This document shows, piece by piece, positions 32,564 through 45,601 of a DNA stretch of 64,000 nt. This DNA comes from Catenaria anguillulae PL171 (taxonomy: Eukaryota; Blastocladiomycota; Blastocladiomycetes; Blastocladiales; Catenariaceae): positions 434,001 through 498,000 of the forward strand of contig MCFL01000005.1 in the NCBI GenBank assembly GCA_002102555.1, written 5' to 3'. The position numbers and the translations under genes are program-made. The notes below the pieces were generated by a model, which saw only the letters and a list, made by a program, of their open reading frames with translations, did not search any database and had not been told where the DNA came from. Numbering within the stretch: the stretch's first letter is position 1; each line of letters starts with the position of its first letter.

Positions 32564-35500
32564 TTACGCATCCAGCTGCAACAAGACGGCACATCCGCGA
32601 TTGATCCAATGCCTGGGCGGCTCCTGACTTGGCAAATCAATATTCATGACGAAATTGGTCGAATGCCCTGTGGTCGACAAGGTTCCCCTGCGCGCACTGG
32701 TCTTGTACACGGGCGAAACATATCGAAACTTGACGACCGAGTTGCTGTCGGCCGCGTCCTTGAGTTGCTTGGCTTGCTGGTCGGGTCCAGCGGGAACAAC
32801 GTGGACAATGGGCATGGCGTCAAATAGAATCTTGGGTTTGGATTCAGTAAGCTTGCCGCGCTCGCGGTCCCATCGTGCACCCTCGAGGAACATGCCATGG
32901 ATGTACACGCCATCGGCGGGCGGCTCGGTCATGGTGTCGACGGGCAGCACCGTGAATTGCATCACGAGCAGGTCGATGGGGATTTGGTACCGACGGGCAT
33001 AGTTTTGCGAGCAACCTGGAGTCAAATGAATGTTTCTCTCAGTCAACCTGGTCCGCAAGGGAAGAACTAGCAAAGATACAGTTCAAACGAGGCGTACCAG
33101 TCAAGAATGACTGCGTAAAGAACATGCCCGAAATCCAAAACACTGTTGGGGTCCCATTATCAATCCATCCCTGGAAGAAAGCCAGCCGCTTGCAAAAATC
33201 GGCCACATACGACCCGAGGCTCTTGAGCGACGGATAACTTTTGCCCATCCACATATCAGGAATCTTGGCAATCAGCAGCGACTTGACGAGCTGTTCCAGG
33301 TCCGAGCTCATGACAATCAATCCCTTGACGGCCTTGACCACCTGCTGCAAACTTTCGCGAATCACAGACAGCAGCTTGTTGAACCGCACCAGTTCCTGAA
33401 TCAAGACCGTGTTCATACTTTCCATGTAGTTGACCGGATACTTGAGCTGGACCGTGGGAATGTCAAAGTTGGGTGGGAGCTTGGCCAAAATGTCTTGTGC
33501 AATTTCGCTCATGCGATCGTCAGCGCTTCCACCGCCGCCTCCACCACCTCCACCGCCGCCCATGCGACCTTGAGTGAGAAGAACCGAGTTGATCATGAAC
33601 CCAGTCTCGTTGAGATCCTTTGTGATGTCGCCGTTCTCGTGAATACCAAACACCTCTGGGTTTTGGTTGAGTGGGAACTGCTTGATGTGCTCGACAAAGA
33701 GATCGTGAACCTTGACATCAGGAATCTTGTACGTGCCACTCGCACTCAGCTTGTACCCGGACGTGGCCGCCTCAGGCGTGTAAAACACGGAAAGCAACGA
33801 CATGAGACAGCGCCGGTCACGGTCATCGGTAACACGGCCACCGTATGAACATTCGCCCGTTAGGTACGTAAGAGCCTTGAACGGAATGTCGTCATACTCG
33901 GAAAGGAACTTGTGCAGCTGGCGGGCGGAAATATTGAGATCCGTTTCGTTGAACTCGTAAGGTACGTTCCAACCTACAAAGAAGAAGAAACGGAGCAGCA
34001 TTATGAGCGCCACGGGCGGGCAAGATAGTAGAGACACGACGAAGGGACATACCAAGTGGGCCAAAGTTGCGCCGTTCCTGAACGACGGCGTGGAAAAAGC
34101 ACAATGAAAACAAGAGATTCTTAACTCCTTGTCGTGCTTTCTCACGCCATTGAAGAAGTTCATGTCGGAAATCGGGTCACCCAAGTAGGACCGAATCATG
34201 TTTGCACGCAATCCAGCCGGCGGCTCGTTGGTCATCTTGATCCCATTTTGCAAAATCGTGACTGGGAACTTTTCCGACGGGTAACTGGTCAACCACAGCC
34301 GGAACTCGGAGTGAGTATTGTTTTCGGGCCCAAGCTCCTCAACAATCTTTTCCAAGCTTGGCAGCCAACTCACGGCTAAATGGCAGTTTTGAAGTACGAC
34401 CCAAGACCCGTTGCGTGCCGCCGTCTTGATCATGTTTGCAGCAATGGGACCTTGCCCTTGACCAGTGAGATCGCATTGCACTTGTTGGTCCCGAACCCAC
34501 GTGAGTCGGCAAAGCGAAGCAGCCCGCCCGTCGGATCCGCTCCCGGCGATAAGATGAAGATGAGTGGCGTAACGTTGTTGGAATCGGCATATGACGCAGC
34601 AAGGTCGAAAGGTGGGAACTCGATGTACTTTTGACCGAGCTTGAGTTTGACGTAATCTTGGATTGCGAGCACGAGCTTGTCGGGACGAATGACTCGAATC
34701 AAGAGCAAGCGCTGCATGGGCATGAGCCTGTCCTCGTATCCAGCGGGCATTTGTTCGCGGTGCGGCTCTTGGCTGTCGTAAACGGCCTTGAACGCGTCCA
34801 AGTTTTGGATGAAGAGTTTGGGAAGCTCGCTAAAGACGGGGAGCAATGCCAGCGAGTTGAGCTCGATCCATGCCTTTTCAGTCAACCATTCCTTGGCCGG
34901 GTTGTCGCCCATATCTTTGGCCGCGCCAATCGTGCCTGTGAGCAAGAATGCCCACTCGGTCGGATCCACATCGCCCTGCCCACGGCCGATTCCAATCGCC
35001 AGCAAGAACGAGAAGAGTAGTTTGTCCTTTTTGAAGAGCGACCGACACACGTTGCAAAAGAGCGAGTATGTGAAGTGATTGCGCAAGTTTTCGAGCCGAG
35101 TCGCAAGATCAGTTGACTTTTCACTATCTTGAATCGACGACAGGTACAAGCCCAGGAACCACGTGAGCGAGTATTGGTACATGGGCTCGATGTTGGCCAT
35201 GTCGGCCACGGCAAAGAAGAGGATGGACGAGTGGAAAGCAATGGGCTTGTAGCCGGCGCGCGTCGTGTCGATTTGTCGCTCCGTCTCTTCTGCGATTTGC
35301 TGCTTTTGGGCAATGTCATCCGACAAGACCTTGGCCGACGACAAGGTGCTGATTGCTGTCTCATCTTCCAGAATGTTGCCCTCGCTCGACAAAATCTCCA
35401 AAATCTTGTCCTCAATCTCCTTTAGCTGACGCTTGTTTTGGGCAGAGGCCAACACGAGCTTGTTCTTCTCCTCCTCAAGCTCGGGCCGTTCCTTGGCTGC

Positions 35501-38500
35501 AACGATACCGAGCAATTGGTCCTCAAGACCTTCCGGCGTGATCATAAAATTAAGAATCGTCACCTTGGTCGACAGCTCGGGCATGTAGTGCGGATTCCGC
35601 AGCTTGGTAGTGATATAGAACCGAAACTCGGGCGAAAACTCAACGATCGAGTCACCCAACCGAATGCACAGCACACCGCCCTGCTTGAACAACTGCTTGG
35701 TCAAGAGAGGTTCCAGGACCGAGTCGATTTCCTCGTTGATGTTCTCGAGCAATACAGGTGTGCCAAACTGAATGGCGTTCTCGAGAGTGCGCACATAGTC
35801 TGAGTCAGACAATTTGATGACGGCCAAGCGATTGTTCTTTTCCATGTTCTTGATCCAGCGATTTGCTTGGCCTTGCGGGTCAATAAAGAGCGGCCAGCGG
35901 CGGGTCTTGGACATGATGATACCGTTGTCGATGGAGAATGCATCGTTGGGTAGGCCAGCAATGATCCATGAGCGAGTCTGAATTGGGTCACCAAGTGTCG
36001 CAGCCAGGGTAAAGTTGGCTGAGCATGGGATGGATTTGTTGACACACTCTTGATTCCAACGTGAGATGGCATCCAGTCGATATGCTGAAGTGAATGCGCC
36101 AAGGTAGGCAATAACGCCCGACGACAAGAGTACATCGCCCGTCAAGTTGCGGTAGGTCTGAGCGAGTTGGAAGGCAGTCTCGGACCAACGTTGCTTCTCA
36201 CCACCCAACCCGCCAATGAGCTTTTCGGCACGAATCAGCTTCTTGGATACCAAATCGACCTGGGTCTCAAGCTCGGCCTTCTTGGTCATCATTTCCTGGA
36301 ACTGAGACTGCAACGCCGCCATCTTGTCCTCGACCTCCTTGAGTTCGGCTTGTTTGGACTTGAGTTTGGCCATTTCGCCCGCGAGCTCCATCTCGGCCTT
36401 GGCGAGTGCTTCCTTCTTTGGTGCAACAACCTTGGCCACCACATCATACGAGTCGAGCGCACGAACCCATCGGCACAAGCCCTCGGCAGCCGTCGACGCC
36501 TTGGCAATAACGGTGGGATCGAATTCCGGGTTGGGAGAATACTCTTTCCGAATTCGCTGAATAATCTTGGGTGGAATATTGTCCTTGTCGTATGCCTTCA
36601 AATTTTGCAAGAACTTGGAATCGGCCAACAGTTTTTGAGCCGGACCCCAAAAATCTTCCACCATCTTGCCCGACGAATCCTTGACACGAGCAGGCTTGAT
36701 GTCTAGCATGATGCAAATGGATTCCATGACCAGCTTGACGCCACTTGGCGGATTCTTCATGGACTTGATGAGTGTAATGTCCTGTGGTTTGAGCGTGTCG
36801 AGTGCAGACAAGGCAGACTCGAGCACGGGCAGCGCTTGACCCAAGTCGGCCTCACATTCCTCCTTAATGGCTTTTGCCTCGCTTGCTTTCTTGTTGGCAA
36901 CTGCCTCGTCGGCCTTGACAAGCTCTCGCTTCTTTTCGACCTCAACGGAATCACGTTGGATGACCGCAAGCAAGTCTTCTGTCTCCTTTTGTGTCACAAT
37001 CAGCTTGGGCTTGAGGTCATTGAGCTCGACTTGCATGGTTGCGACTTGACTCGCGGCCGACGCAAGTTGATCCAACCCAGTCTCGTACCGGTTCCGGAGC
37101 TGCTGCACTTCCTTGCGCTTGCTCGCCAAGAGGGACTTGAAGGTTTGAATCAACTCGAGATACGACGTGGGCGTCACGTAGTTGTGACGGCGCACTTCTT
37201 GGTAAAAGCGAGTTGACAGATTGATCGTGTCTTGGTGGAAGGTCTTGCACATGTCGACGACGCTGCCACGAATGGATTGGTCGAGCTCCATATCCTCGAG
37301 GAACTTGTTGGCCACCACTTGCAGAGCATCATCGGGCCACTTTTGAAACCAGTCGATCGTGCAGCAGTTGACGAGAGATGGGAACATGCGCAGCCGGTTG
37401 CGGAACGCGTCACCAATGGGCGACATGGCCAGCACAACATGCAGGTTTTCCTTGCAACGCTGGATAAAAATGTTAAAAACACTAGCCGCCGTCATTTCGG
37501 CCTTTGAATCGCGCAAGACTGTATTTCGAATGTTGTCACACAGCTGGGCCTTTTCGTCAGGTGGGAACAAGTTGGGCACTTCACCACTGTTGAGCATGTT
37601 GTTGATATCCTCGAGGAACGATTCTTGCTTGATTTGCGTGTCGGAAAAGAGAAAGACGGACGGCTTGCCCTCGACACCCGCTTTCAGCAACACCTTTTTC
37701 AAGTCCTCGCACCAATCTTTTCGAGAATAGTTCTTGCTAATCTCGACTTGGAACAATAGGCAGTCGGACACGGAAGCCGCCAGCTTGGTCAGAGATTGGC
37801 GACCACTACCACCCACACCGACCAACAAGGCATGGCCACTGGGCTGGTTGAGAATGCGGCAAATGCGTGACACGTGCTCAACGGCAAATCGGAAAATGAC
37901 AAGGTTCATGGGCGTCTTGCTGAGCTGATTATACTCATCCAACTTGAGTTTGAACGAGTCGATGGCTTGGTCCACACTTGGGACCTCGTCGTAAAATCGT
38001 ATGGCGGCATTTGGGTTCATGTAGTCGCCAAACATGAGACTGCGCAGGTCGTCATCAGTGATCTTGCCATCCGCATCCGAGTCAAGGTGCGAACAGGCCG
38101 CGTCCATGGACACTCGGAACATGCGCGAGCACACGTCGCTGATTTGCTGGAAGAAGTTTTGCCGGTCTGTATCATCCACAAGGCGGTCGTAAAACACCCG
38201 GTACACTTCGTGAATCCACAGTCGAACCACCTTGTTGCGATCAGGAAACTTTTCGCCACGCGCAAGCAGCAGCCCTTGAATGACACGGGAAAAGTCGCGC
38301 AAGTTGAACACATAGTGCGACTTGGCCGGCGTGGGTAGCAGTGTTTGCATGGCCGTGACGTAAATTTCGTGGGTCGCATCAATCAAGTTGCCGGTCAGGT
38401 CACCCACTTCGGCTGGGAACCCTTTCTTGAGGTGCCAGGAGACAATGGTGCTGAAGATGCGCTTGAGCGTGACTTGGTCAAAGGTCGCCACGCCGACTGT

Positions 38501-41500
38501 GTTGAAATGACGCAAGAAACGCGGTGTGACTGGGTTGCGGCCGCCACCCGGAGGACCCATAGCGGCAATAAACTGCAAATCAATCAAGTCCAACTTGCTC
38601 GTGTCCTTGAGGTCAAACCAGTTGCCGTGATCCATCCACTGGCGGAGCAGCTCAATCGGCGGCTGCGCTCCATACTTTTCGCGCGCGGGCATGTTGAGAT
38701 CATCGACGAAAATGATTGCCCTTTTGCCCAATGGTGGACCAAGCGTTCCCTTTTTCCGCTTGTCGAGCTTGCTGAGCACGATGTCTTGGACTTGATTTGC
38801 ACTGGTTTGCGCGGAAAAGTTAACAAACAATGGCGCAAACTTGTCGTTTGGAATCCCAGTGAGCAACTTGTTGGCCACATAGACACTCTTACCGGTTCCG
38901 GTTGGGCCCACAAAGAGCGAGTGCATGTTGTGGGTGATGAAGAGATCCAACAAGTGCGTGTACCGAGCCGTATCGACCGTCGGAACCAGGATTTGGCTAA
39001 ACTTTGCAGTTGGTGGAATCTGATAGTCGCCCAAGGTATCCGCCCACAGCTTCCAGTTGCCGCCCGTTGGACTCTTTGGGTCACGCACAAAAAAGTAATC
39101 AAACAAGAGCCCCTGGTCAGGCACCGACTTGTCAATGAGCGACGACTGCTTCGATATCTCCTCGCGGACAAGCTTGTCAAATCTGACGCGGTCGTCCGAG
39201 TCCATGTTTCCGCCCATTGCCCACGTGAGGGCAAACAAAAAGTAGGCGCTGAGCACATTGCGCCAGACCGCTTCGGGAATCGGATCCTTGGTCGGCGTCG
39301 CAAACTCGTCGACTTGGCAAGTGATGAGGTTCATGAGACAATTGACGGCGTCCATGATGGGCAATGGCACAAACTCCTTGACGGTCTTCTTGAATGACAA
39401 GCAACATGGGACGAACGCGTCAAACAGAGAAATGAGATATTCGCGCTCTGGCTCCTTGAGACCCGGTGGCAACGTGGCTAACCATGAAAGGAATGGTGGG
39501 CGCCAGCCAAGCGCCATTGGCTCCATGTAAATCATACCGCAACGACTGACGGTAGCAGGCTAAGTATAACGTGCGCACAAGACAGGTCGATGAGTCATTG
39601 TGATGACAGCCACCTGCTCAAGGCAGTGAGTGAGGACGTACGGAAGCAACAGCAAGATCCTTGACTTCAAACATGACACTCATGACGTTGGTCAACTGCA
39701 TGATTTCACCACTTGTCAAACAAAGCTTCTTGTTGTCATCGAGCACCGTGTTCATATTCTCGATCCAAATGGCATCGACAGGCCCGTCAAAAATGACCCA
39801 CTTGCGGTCGGGAGATTGAGACGAAGAGAACCACGGAATGTTGTTGCCAGGATACCGTCGGACCATTCATGCGTGACTGGATCGAATTGGCCGTACAACT
39901 GGCCCATGGTGATGGACTTTGGGTTGAGTGCCTTGTACTCGACCTTGCGCTCCTGGCCCTCGGTGACGGTGTGCATTTCGTTCAAGGCATCGGCCAAAAT
40001 GCGATATGCAACCGTTTTGCCAGCCCACGGCTCGCCAACAATCATGAACCCATGGCGAATCAACATCATTTCGTAAATCTGGATGGCTTTTTCGATGATG
40101 ACCTTGGCCGGCTGCAGGTTCTGGCGCTTGAGCGCATTCTCAATGCATGTGAGCAGCTTGGAGTAGTCGAGTTTGGGAAGCACCACTTTCGGGAATAAGT
40201 CGGCCGTGATGGCCGTGAAAAGCGGAACGTCTTGCTCCAAGAACTTGGGCAAGTTGACGTCGGTGATGGACCGCAACATGATGATTTGCTCGTCCTCATT
40301 GGGGTACTTGAGCTTGAGATTGCCGGCCGCAGTCAGGACGGCTTTGACAGCACGCATACCGTAATCGTAGTGATCTTGTGACGACAATTGCTCAGAGCAT
40401 AGCCGGTATGTGGCGACAATCTTGCGTGCCAGATTTCGGGCGTCCACAAATCCATACGAAAAGAGTGAAATCTCGGCAATCAAGGCGTAATCGGGTACCA
40501 TCATGGCAACGGGACGGAACAAGGCCTTCAAGTTGTCGGGCAGCTCGGAGCGGCCAGCGTAACCGGGATTCATGGTGATGAAGACGGCGCAGCCTGTGTT
40601 GAGTGACAAGGTCGTCCCTTCAAACACAAGCGTCTTTGCCTTAGCGGCCACAGCGCGCTGAATGGTGAGAACTTGTTGGGCAACAACGGACAGCACTTCC
40701 AAATCGATACGATTGAACTCGTCAAAGCAAGCCCAAGCGCCAGACGATGCGAGACCCTTGAAGAATTTCCCCATGGCAAGGTAATCGAGCTGGTCGGAGC
40801 AGTTGAACACGACACACACCTTGGCCAGCGCTTTGGCCAGATCTTTAGTTGTTTCTGTCTTACCTGTACCAGCGGGGCCTTCGGGCGCACCGCCCAAGTT
40901 GAGATCGAGAGCGCCAATTAGCGTACGGTAGCAACGATCTGTGAGCGGCGTAATCACCAGGCGGCCCGAGTTGCCCAAGTACTCGTAGCCGTATTTCATG
41001 GTCGCATTGATCATCTACACAGAATCAGACTTTGCCGATTAACGACGGTCACGAAAAGCGCGCATAGAAACAACAATGTACCTTGACTTGCACATCGCTC
41101 TGCTCCCAATAGTAACGCAGCTGGCTCAACCATTCAAAATCTTGGATTGACGTAATCCCCGCCTCGGCCAATTGCCCAACCACGTCGCGGGCGTGCACAT
41201 CAATGACAATGAGTGCAGACAAGGTGAAACGCGCCATGGTTGTCAGGTCGCCGCGGACAAGCTCTGCAATCTTTTCCAGCTGCTTGACGCAAGTTTGCTT
41301 GTACGTGAGCAGACCCGACGGCCCTCCTGCCTGAATGGCTTCTTGCACTTCTTTTGTCCAAAAGATTTGACCCACGCAAATGACAACCTGCCCTGGCCAC
41401 TCCAACACCCACCGCTCACGCGGCGTCTCAGTGTATGCCTTGAGCGCCTTGCCAATCTGCTCGTGAATACTCGATTGCATGACCCGCTCCACTTGCAGCA

Positions 41501-44500
41501 GCCACTTTTCAACCGCACCTTTGGCTTGCGCAGGTTCAACCACCTCCTTGAGTCGCACCTTTTCGCCCTCGCCCGAGCACATTGCAATAATCCGCTGGTC
41601 GTCATGGAATGTGAGCGACGAAATGCCCTCAAAGCACTTTTTCAAATGCGGTTGCACACGAGTCGGGTCCTTTGTTTCCGCCAAAATCTCGAGAAGCTCG
41701 TCATTGGACAAGAAGAAGAATCGGGGAAAGGCGATGCGCTTCTTTTCAAGGTACTCGTTGAGTCCCTTTTGCACCTCCTCGAGCATCCATTGGAATCCTT
41801 AAGCTTTTGCAGCAGACCCGCTGTGGCCGAGAATGACAAGATGGACGGGTTTTCTGAGCAGTTGCGCATGATTTCTCGCCAATTGCGATCGACACCTTGA
41901 ATTTCTTACCCTCGACGGGCATTTGCGCCATGATATCTTCCGACGTGAAAATGGGCTCAAGTAGAGCCAAGTCGCTTGCACCTGAAGCCACTCGTCGAGA
42001 ATCTCCTGAATGAGCAGTAGCTTGGCTTCCCATGTTGTCACATCTTCCTCGATCGGCTTGGCAAATGGCGACGAGCGCATTGTTTGCACCTTGACAATTT
42101 GGTCATCAAGCAATGCTTGCACCTCCTCAAGCGACGACAAGATCTTGGTTCCAGTGTCCCGATAGTCCACGCAGTTGAAGACGAGCCCGTTCCACTCTTC
42201 CTTCATCTTGGTCAAGGACTTTTGCAGCGAGTACTCCTTGGTCGCCGACTCGCTCACCGTCTCGAGCTGCTGCAGGTGCGGCGCCAAGTTGAGCTCAATC
42301 ATCTTGGCCAATGTGGTTTCAGGCGTCGGCTGCACGACATGCCCAACGATTTGCGCCATCCTGTCCCAATGCCGCTGGTAAAGGCCAGGGTTACGTAGCA
42401 CGGCAATCAATGGCAAATGCGCCTTGAATTGTCGAGCTTGTTCTTGATTCCTTCGGCCACCTTCCTGGGCACGGCCTGGTCCACAAATACCTTGGTCAAC
42501 TTGAAAAGTGTACGCCACATGGCATTGACGGACTCGTCCACTGCCTCGGCTTGCAGTTCGACAAATGGACCCGTCATCCATTTCGCGTACTCGGTCTGGA
42601 ACGTGCCCACCGTCTCCCATAGTTTCTTGTACGGCTCGAGCAAGTCTGATACTTGCTGGAACTTTTCAAACGGCGACTTGTCCCACTCGAGCAATTCCTC
42701 CTCCGAGTTGATGCGCTGGATTTGAGTTGACAAGTCGCCCATTTTGGCCTCGAGCTTGCGAATCTTCTTGAGGTACTCGTTGACCTCGGACACGATCCCA
42801 AAGTCCTTGAACATGGACACCTCGCCAAAGCACTCGTCCATGAGTTGCTGTGCGGCGGCCTGCTTGTCTTTGAGCTCCTCTTGCGCCTTGACCTTGCGCT
42901 GCGCCATGCGCTTCTTGGAGAGGTCTAGAATCGGCAATATGCGTACCGGCCATGTGAAAGTGACGCCATTGAGCTTGATCTCGTCCTCGGACAGGAACGC
43001 ATAGTTGAGCAACAGGTCGAGCCGCCTTTTCCCACGCATGATCTCATCGCGCAACTGGGCAATTTCGCGGTCCTTGACCGTATCCACATACTTGATCAGG
43101 TCGACGAGCTCCTCTGTATCCTGCGGTGTCTTCATGAGCTTGTTGGAAATCTTTTCGTACTGGTCGCAAATCGACTGGTTCTGTCGCCGGTGCATTTCCG
43201 AGACTTGATCAATCAAGCGCTGCACCAAACCATTGGCACGGCTCACCAGCTCCAACTTGAGCGCCTCGGTGTCCAAATGCACCATGCTCAACCGAACCAC
43301 GGTCGGGCTTGACGAGATTTCCTCGGTCAGCTTGAGCAGCCGCTTGATTTCTAGCTCAAAGTCATCCAAGTCGGTCTTTTCACGCAAGAAATCGTCAATC
43401 TTCTTTTCGGCTTTTTGCGTCAGCAGCGGCTTGTACTTTTCGAACGTAAGCAGGTGGCGCTGTGGGGCAACGCAGTTGCGCTGAATGATGCTACGCATGA
43501 GCTTGCCCTCGCCAATGCGCGAATCGGTGAGCGCCATGGAAAAGAGAAACAGTGGCTCGTTGGCCAGGCTCGTGAAAAGCTTTGTCTCGATGCGCGGCAC
43601 TTCACGGACTGTAGCCACCATGTCTTCTAGGACACGCAAAAGCGACGCCTCAATTTCGTTGAGCGGCGGGTCAAAGCGGATTTGCCCCCCTTGGAGCTTT
43701 AGTGAAACGGAAAAGAACGAGACGGGCTCTGGCTGGAATGTGGCCGCTGCTGTTGATGGTGCCGTCGTCGATTCTTGAAATTTGCGAAAGAAGTTTTCCA
43801 ACACGCTGAGCGACTGCTCCGTCAACACCCACAGCTGGTTGGCCATGACGATGGCGACCGATTTGAAGAATGCATCCAACCGCCGGAACCCCAAATCCTG
43901 GTCGGCGGCCTTTGTTGCAATAGAATACCACACCTCCTTGGTCTCGATAAACATGTCGACAATTTCCGGGATCCACTCGTTCAATATCCGGTTGCGAAAC
44001 ACATGGCATTGTGACTTGAGGATGCTGTGAAACTCTTCGAGAGAAATGGGCAGTGTGTCGAGCCGAAACACATTCATGTCAAACATGCACAGGTCTTGAT
44101 ACTTTTGGAAAATGCCGAGAATCTGGAGCATGACGGGGTTGGTGGTGAAGAGGTTTTCTTGCATGAACGAGCGAGTGGCCACGACCGAATCGTGCCATGG
44201 GAATGGAGCGCGAATGATGCGCGGGCGGTAAGTATTGGGAACACGCGGGATCAAGAGGCGCTGGCGCTCCGATTCGTCAAGCAAGATATAGTCGACGATG
44301 GCTTTCTTGAAGTAGAGCGTATAGTCCTTGTGCACCTCAGAGAGCAGCACTGGGAATGTCCGTTCGTAAATCGAGACCTGGTAGTCATTGGATGGGATCG
44401 GCAAATGCTCCTCGATGCGATGCACGCTAGTGCTAGAGAGTGGCGAAACAACCGAGTCTGGAATACCCTCGGTGACGTAGTGCCAGTAGCGGTCGAGTGG

Positions 44501-44792
44501 CGAGTATTGGTTGTTTGGGTTGTCTGGATCATCATCATATAGGTCGGCAATCACTGGGGATTCAAGGTCGGACGTTGAGTACGCATGCGGCAAGTTGGGG
44601 TAGTCTTTCTCGGCACGCTCACCAGGTGTGAGTGGTCGGGACCCATAGATGTCCTCGAGCGGCTTCTTTTTGTTTCTACGATTCCGCAAAGAGAGATTTG
44701 GTAAGACATGTCATTCTGCAACATCCGGGTGCCATCATCGGATGCTGCGATGACGTACAATCTCGTCGCCGAATGTGCTTTGGGCTGGACAT
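32564..44792 (-). CDS. Axonemal inner-arm dynein heavy chain (DNAH3/7/12 type), several one-base breaks
   Basis: Force-generating subunit of a monomeric inner-arm axonemal dynein, about 3,950 residues after repair. Order: N-terminal linker; AAA1 P-loop [13 protein letters not shown] (about 40880); AAA2 GEPWAGKT (about 40030); AAA3 [11 protein letters not shown] (about 38900); an EF-hand-like loop [12 protein letters not shown] (38048-38086); AAA4 [10 protein letters not shown] (about 37815); stalk coiled coils (37100-36200); AAA5/6; and the C-terminal domain ending [19 protein letters not shown]...HWINRG. Introns are 41015-41081, 39560-39641, 33974-34052 and 33016-33097. Frame breaks needing one base each lie near 34140, 34465, 39833, 41785, 41893, 41957 and 42428. 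The first exon is uncertain: [11 protein letters not shown] from ATG 44792, with a GTACGT donor at 44758 and an acceptor just before 44677, but phase does not close exactly. A G11 residue run sits near 33545. Confidence 0.93.
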
Positions 44793-45601
44793 GGGCTATT
44801 TTTTGGATTTTTGCAGTCGTTAACTCATGAAAACTGTTGGAATAATGGGCAGCAGTAGACTCAAAATCATACAAGCAACCGGTCTGAGCTCTCGAACGGA
44901 CAATCCGGATGCTAATGGAGAGTAGTTGTTGGCTATTGAGTCTGATATCATGCGTGTGTATCGTTCCTCTTTGAGCGGTGCTGCCATGGTCCAAGAGAAC
45001 CGCTTGAGAATGGGTGGGAACGACGCGCCGGACTGTTGTGGGGCGACATGTTTGTCCGCTGGGTGTTGTTGTGATGATCCGTTTGCATGTGGCCGCCCAA
45101 CCGGAGAGGCAGGACCCTAAAAGGATCGTGTTGTGTGTGTCAATTTTGTGAAGCAGCCGTAACCCGCCGAGTGTATTGGCTCTCGTACATGTGCGAGCAG
45201 AGACGGCGATCCATGATTCCCGACAGTTCGCTGAGGCGAGGAGGGTCCTGGTCGCCGGGACGACATGCTGGTGGCTGAGAGCGCAAAAGAGAGATTTAGT
45301 TGACGATTTCAAGGTCTTGTGCGAGAAGACTGCATGGAGCCGTGTCAAAACTTCAACACATTTCTATCAAATAATCACCGAGATTTCGAAACACACTCTG
45401 CAGTTGAGCGCCACAAACCGCCATTGCAATTGTGACGCGTCGATAGGCCGCCGATGGGATCTGGGGCCAGCCGGATCCGCGCCCAACACTGGCTCTGTTG
45501 GGGAATGGCGTGTGGAAAAGAGACGTTCACTCGCCCTTCTCCATTACCTACACTTATTCTTGGCTCCATGGAAATTGCTGTCTATCGACTACTTGAACAA
45601 G
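44793..45601. other. 810-bp gap between divergent dynein and isobutyryl-CoA dehydrogenase genes
   Basis: It contains both promoters. A plus-strand frame ending at 45120 has a Cys-rich end (PDCCGATCLSAGCCCDDPF) but is unrecognised and probably chance. No repeat or TATA element is clear. Confidence 0.4.

Noticed and set aside
34137-34470. Possible programmed frameshifting in dynein
   Set aside because: No slippery heptamer or downstream structure is evident. The same type of one-base loss recurs in unrelated genes, so sequence error is simpler.
38345-39397. 350-codon plus-strand ORF inside dynein
   Set aside because: Antisense shadow of the dynein AAA3-AAA4 coding region.
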